From Stropharia rugosoannulata (lineage: Eukaryota > Basidiomycota > Agaricomycetes > Agaricales > Strophariaceae): a stretch of DNA of 64,000 nt. Made by a program: the position numbers and the translations under genes. Within the stretch, counting starts at the first letter, position 1. Each line of letters begins with the position of its first letter. The DNA is taken from assembly GCA_028532985.1 (NCBI GenBank), contig JANCIK010000006.1, forward strand, positions 3,038,001 to 3,102,000, written 5' to 3'. Below, in pieces: positions 60,149-64,000 of the stretch. The notes below the pieces were generated by a model that was not told where the DNA came from, did no database searches, and saw only the letters and a program-made list of their open reading frames with translations.

Positions 60149-61597
60149 TACCCCTCAATGCCATCAATGTGCCTGTATAGACAAAGCGTCGATTCCGGTC
60201 TGTCTTGTGTCGTTGGGATGATTTTCCTATCGCACGGGTATACATCTATTTTTGCTATCGCGCGTGTTGTCTGTAGACCCATATGTATGTCCCAGTATTA
60301 AATATACCTCAATGTAATGTCTGTATGTCTCCTTAAGGTGGAGTTGTCCCAGTGTGCCTGGTGGTGACGGGGCGCTAAGTCCTATTCAAGCATTTTTGTT
60401 TCCGCTTAATCTTAGGTTAATAAACCTAAGTTGAGGATAATTATAGCGAGAAGGACGACGCCTAATTCGACAGTGGCACGAACTGCTAAGACTTGTGAGA
60501 ACATATGCCACGAGATAACCGGATGCTAACCTTCGGCCTTGCACACCACTACTTCGTTAGCATTTACTTACATAGTGAGTATACCTTCGCCGACCATGTG
60601 TGGGAAGCACAAACCAACAAAATTTAAGAAATGGTTGGTGCTATGCGCTACTTGATGGACAGTATCATAACCGGATGGACTCGAAAATTGCATGGAGTCT
60701 CTGGCATAATAATAATATTATAGTAAAATTCTTCACTATATTGCCAACATCAAGCATTGAACGACTGCGCTGTCATTTGGTGAGAAGCAACTGCCAACGG
60801 TCCCAAAGTTTTCAGATGTGTATCGCCAGGACTGTCATGACAAAATGGAAGGGTCGGAGAAAGTCGTCACATAGCCCCGGACGACAGATATAGCCCTCAA
60901 GTAGGGTAAACTTGGATAATTGAATAGGCGAAAGGGGTCCAGCGAACATGAAATGCAAGGGGATGGTGCGTGTATATATCTATCCTCGGTATGCCTACCG
61001 CCTTCGTCAGTTATCTATCGTAGACAAAATATCTATCCATTGGGCAACGGGCGATCCTGCGCCGAATCCCCTTTCTCCCCAACAATTCTTGTGCACCGGT
61101 GAAAGATGAAATTTCCCCTCCTGCACTTGGGAAGTGACAGATATGGTGTATGTTCTAAGCACGGGGTATGAACTGGTACACAGGCACCGCCGCAAAACCA
61201 GGATTCAACACATTGCTGCATGGTCCCTGGTATGGTGAGGCCGATGCACACAGCCTAGGACGAGCGGTGTCACGCTGCGGCTTTGAGAGGGCAAATAGGA
61301 TGCTCTGCTCTCACGATGCCAGGCAAAGCAGGCTTCCCCCTCCAACAAAGCACAAGAGCTTGGCTTGGCACCGCGGACACCATTAAGTTGCGTCGATCAT
61401 AATCAAACAGATGTTGTTGCCTGAAAGAAACCCACTGTCAGTGTTAAGTCAGGATAAGAGCAAAACAAGGGTCCCACTTGAAATAATAATTATAACGTCG
61501 CCACTATCTTCGTGCAAGTTATCATTATCGGGGGGTCCTGCCACCTGCATACCCTACACCTAAAATTTTACAAGTTAGATGACACATATAAGGCTTA
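60149..61597. other. Intergenic between convergent genes
   Basis: 1.4 kb between the ammonium transporter (+) and the disordered protein gene (-). It contains the hairpin at 60411-60430. No gene recognised. Confidence 0.5.
60411..60430. repeat. Near-perfect palindrome 3' of ammonium transporter
   Basis: CTTAGGTT and AACCTAAG arms (8 bp, perfect) flank an AATA loop. It lies about 265 bp past the transporter stop codon. Function unknown; it may be a 3' structure or chance. Confidence 0.5.
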
Positions 61598-64000
61598 TCA
61601 GTCTGCAAAACGTGCTACCCTATCAGTAGCGGATAAGAATTTCCGAGAGTTGTACCTGGGAGGGTCGGACCGTTGATGCATATGCATCCGTGACACAGGC
61701 TTGCCATTCACTGACGGTGCTGATACTTGTGACGAAGCTGAAGACATCGAGTGCCTGTCACGAACATACGTCCATTCAGATGGAGGAAGATCATCCTGAC
61801 CAGAGCCCCGCCCTATCGTCGCGCCGTTACTCGTGTAATCCCGTGAGGCAGATGTCCGATCTTGTGTCGCTGTCGAGGCTGTTTCGGGTGCTGTTTCTGT
61901 GCTCCCTTGACTCTTTCGAGGATGGCTCGGTTTGAACATCAGTCGCGATGCAGCATTATCGGCCTTGTTGCCCGCCGTTTTCCATTCCTGCGACGGTAGA
62001 GCTGCAGCCGGGTCAGGTACTGTGAACGGGGTCAGGTCTGCAGACACAGCTGTCACAGGTTGTGCAAGTTGATAAAGACGAGTTGGGAGCGGTGGACGCT
62101 TGGGTACAGTTTTTGCAGGGAGTTGTGTAGACGTAATGGATGCCGCATTGTCTGATTGGTGAGGTTCATTGGTTGGTATTTCAGCGTTCCAATGCTTTCG
62201 CATCTTCTTCCTAGCGGGTTCCCCCCTTTTACGGACCGATTCCACATTATCGATGACCTCAATTATAACGGCGTCTGGGTTAGCATCATCGATTCCTGCC
62301 GACTCCATCACTTTGCGCTTCACGATACTGCTCGATGGCATATCCGTGGGCTTGCCAGTAGCGTCCTTGTGTAAAGGCGCGCTGTTGGTTTCCTTTGGAT
62401 TGTTTGCTGGGCGACGTTGTGCGTTGTCAATTGCTATCCAGTTATTATCATTTCTCGTAGCAGTAGGTCCTTCCACTCCGGAGCTGCGTGTCATGCTATC
62501 AGTCTTTGGGCCGGGCTTACTAGAGATAGCTGTAGGTGCTGTGGTCGACACGCTCTTGATCTTTTTGGCCTTTGGACTCTTCGGCATGCACATTCCATTG
62601 ATTTCGTTTGCCCGTTTGATGGCTGTCGCGAGGTCGGTTATTTCAGGTTTCAATGTATCTGACCAAACAGGCATCGAACTCGACCTAAATATCAGCATCA
62701 GTAATGCGACTATGTAATTCAAAGGTAGAAAGAGCACCATTCAATAACGAGGCCATCATCTCTGATTAAGGTATGATTAAGACAGCATATACTATGTAGG
62801 AGGTATGCAACTCACCTCCAGAATGCCTTCGTCTTCTTTAAGCCGAGTTGGCGAAGTTCCCTCACTTTTTCGACGAAGAAAGACCTGCGATTATTAGCAA
62901 AATCTGGGTTTGACTTCTTGCACATATCCGGAGTTGGGTAATATTTAGTAGATTCGGTTATTAATTTGCGAGCGGGCTGGTATGACTCTGCCGGATGCGG
63001 AGATTGAGGTTCCTGCTTGACAGAACGCTGGTTTTCTGATTTCACCCTGACGGAAGACGGCGCTCGTTCAACTGTGACCGCGGCAGTTGATTTAGCAGGA
63101 GCAGAGGAAAGCTTTCTCGCAGAACGATCTTCTACTTTAATCTTCACAGGAGAAGGCTCTTGTTTAATCGTAACAGAGGTTGTTGATTCCGGAGGGGTGA
63201 GAGGAAGCTCTCTCGCAGGCCTGGCTGGAGTAGAGATGATCAAATTTTGAGGAGTCTGGCGGCCTGTCTCAGGTAGTGGAATATCAACTGGATCTCCTAT
63301 TGTAATCCTGCTCGCTAACTCAGTATCAGTTATAAGGGAATACTGGATCTCCCTGAGGGTGGTGTCGATCATTTCCGTTGTCGACATATTAGGAGGAAAT
63401 CTATCGTGCGTAATTTTTCGGCGCTTAAGGGGCGCGGGAGGCAGTAAAGGAGATGGGGACCGTGAACGGATACACCAGTAGGGTATTGGTTGGTATACGG
63501 GAGATGTAGGTTCTATAGTAGTGCTGCTTGGATTAGGTGTATGCGAATAGTTTTGTTCTGGCTTCATCGGGGAGGGTGATAGGCTGCGTTTCACCGGAAG
63601 TGGTCTGTCCGGCTGCGATCTGTCTCTTCGGTGACTTGGAAAATCCGTTATAGGTTTTGGAGGCAGACTTGGATGGTGTATCATAGACACATTGCGCGGA
63701 TTCTGATGCATAGAAAACTGGGTGTCTGTCTTAGCAGCAGAATTCCTGATGGAGTGGTAACTCGAAGTCGAGCTGACAGATGTAACGGTCGACGTTGACG
63801 ACTGCGGGGTTGATGATGACGACGACTTCCACGATGCAGTGCTTTCCTGCCGTCCCCACTGCGCAAAGGGTTGTTGTTTGAACGACGATGGATGCGCCGA
63901 GGGTGCTAGGTTAATCAAATATTCTATAAAAACGATGTGATGAAACAAGATGCAGTAAAACATACTATTTGGATAGCGATAATGATCCCCATTATGAGGA
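61598..64000 (-). CDS. Disordered Ser/Pro-rich protein, 5' end outside window
   Basis: The visible exons on the minus strand are >64000-63966, 63905-62816 and 62684-61598 (stop), so the N-terminus lies beyond the window. At least 737 residues are visible. No catalytic domain is recognised. The region near HNGDHYRYPN is followed by Ser-rich sequence. Then come two degenerate ~33-residue repeats: one with LTPPESTTSVTIKQEPSPV, then KIKVEDRSA; the other with APAKSTAAVTVERAPSSV, then RVKSENQRS. Next are a short helical block (FVEKVRELRQLGLKKTKAFW), a basic KRK/KKMRK nuclear-localisation-like stretch and a Ser/Thr-rich tail. Four psi-K-x-E motifs suggest SUMO sites and a nuclear role, but that is inference. 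Confidence 0.75.

Overview
The window is nuclear DNA of a filamentous basidiomycete, most likely an Agaricomycete (mushroom-forming or wood/litter-decay fungus). The genes are split by many short GT-AG introns of about 45-65 nt, there are no operons, and the content is typical of that group: a class I hydrophobin, a secreted CBM1-GH5 mannanase, a DUF6534 membrane protein, a HET-domain protein and Zn2Cys6 regulators with the mushroom-type sequence after the zinc cluster. I rebuilt the gene models by hand from splice sites, reading-frame continuity and family motifs. Most models close in frame over 3 to 18 exons. No rRNA, CRISPR array or convincing tRNA was seen, and no intact transposon.

Layout. 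1-3616 (+) is a 5'-truncated acidic, Ser-rich protein, followed by a pyrimidine-rich spacer. 5598-7319 (+) is a HET-domain protein. 7424-14540 is a rearranged block: a decayed LYC1-like acetyltransferase (-), an intact MSC2-type zinc transporter (+), an intact LYC1-like paralogue (+), and then the orphan last exon of a hydrophobin. The intact hydrophobin is at 16744-17309 (+). 17885-18805 (+) is thymidylate kinase and 19672-20880 (-) is a Rho3-type GTPase. 21629-24999 (-) and 37018-40971 (+) are two paralogous Zn2Cys6 transcription factors in opposite orientation. Between them lie a coiled-coil protein (28011-29737, -), a CCCH/Smr protein (30485-33287, -) and a PDCD2/TSR4-like ribosome-assembly protein (34100-35830, -). 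Then come a CBM1-GH5 mannanase (41451-43600, -), a HAM1-like lipid-binding-type protein (44683-47876, -), a DUF6534 membrane protein (49246-50598, -), a large SAM-methyltransferase protein (51210-54945, -), an ammonium transporter (58149-60148, +) and a 3'-complete but 5'-truncated disordered protein (61598-64000, -).

The genes do not form one pathway. Housekeeping genes (thymidylate kinase, Rho3, TSR4, MSC2) are interleaved with lineage-variable ones (HET, hydrophobin, mannanase, DUF6534). The most informative features are evolutionary: duplication with decay of one copy (LYC1-like and hydrophobin), an inverted pair of regulator genes that differ by exactly four introns, and conserved 10-, 12- and 13-nt microexons that automated gene finders would probably miss.
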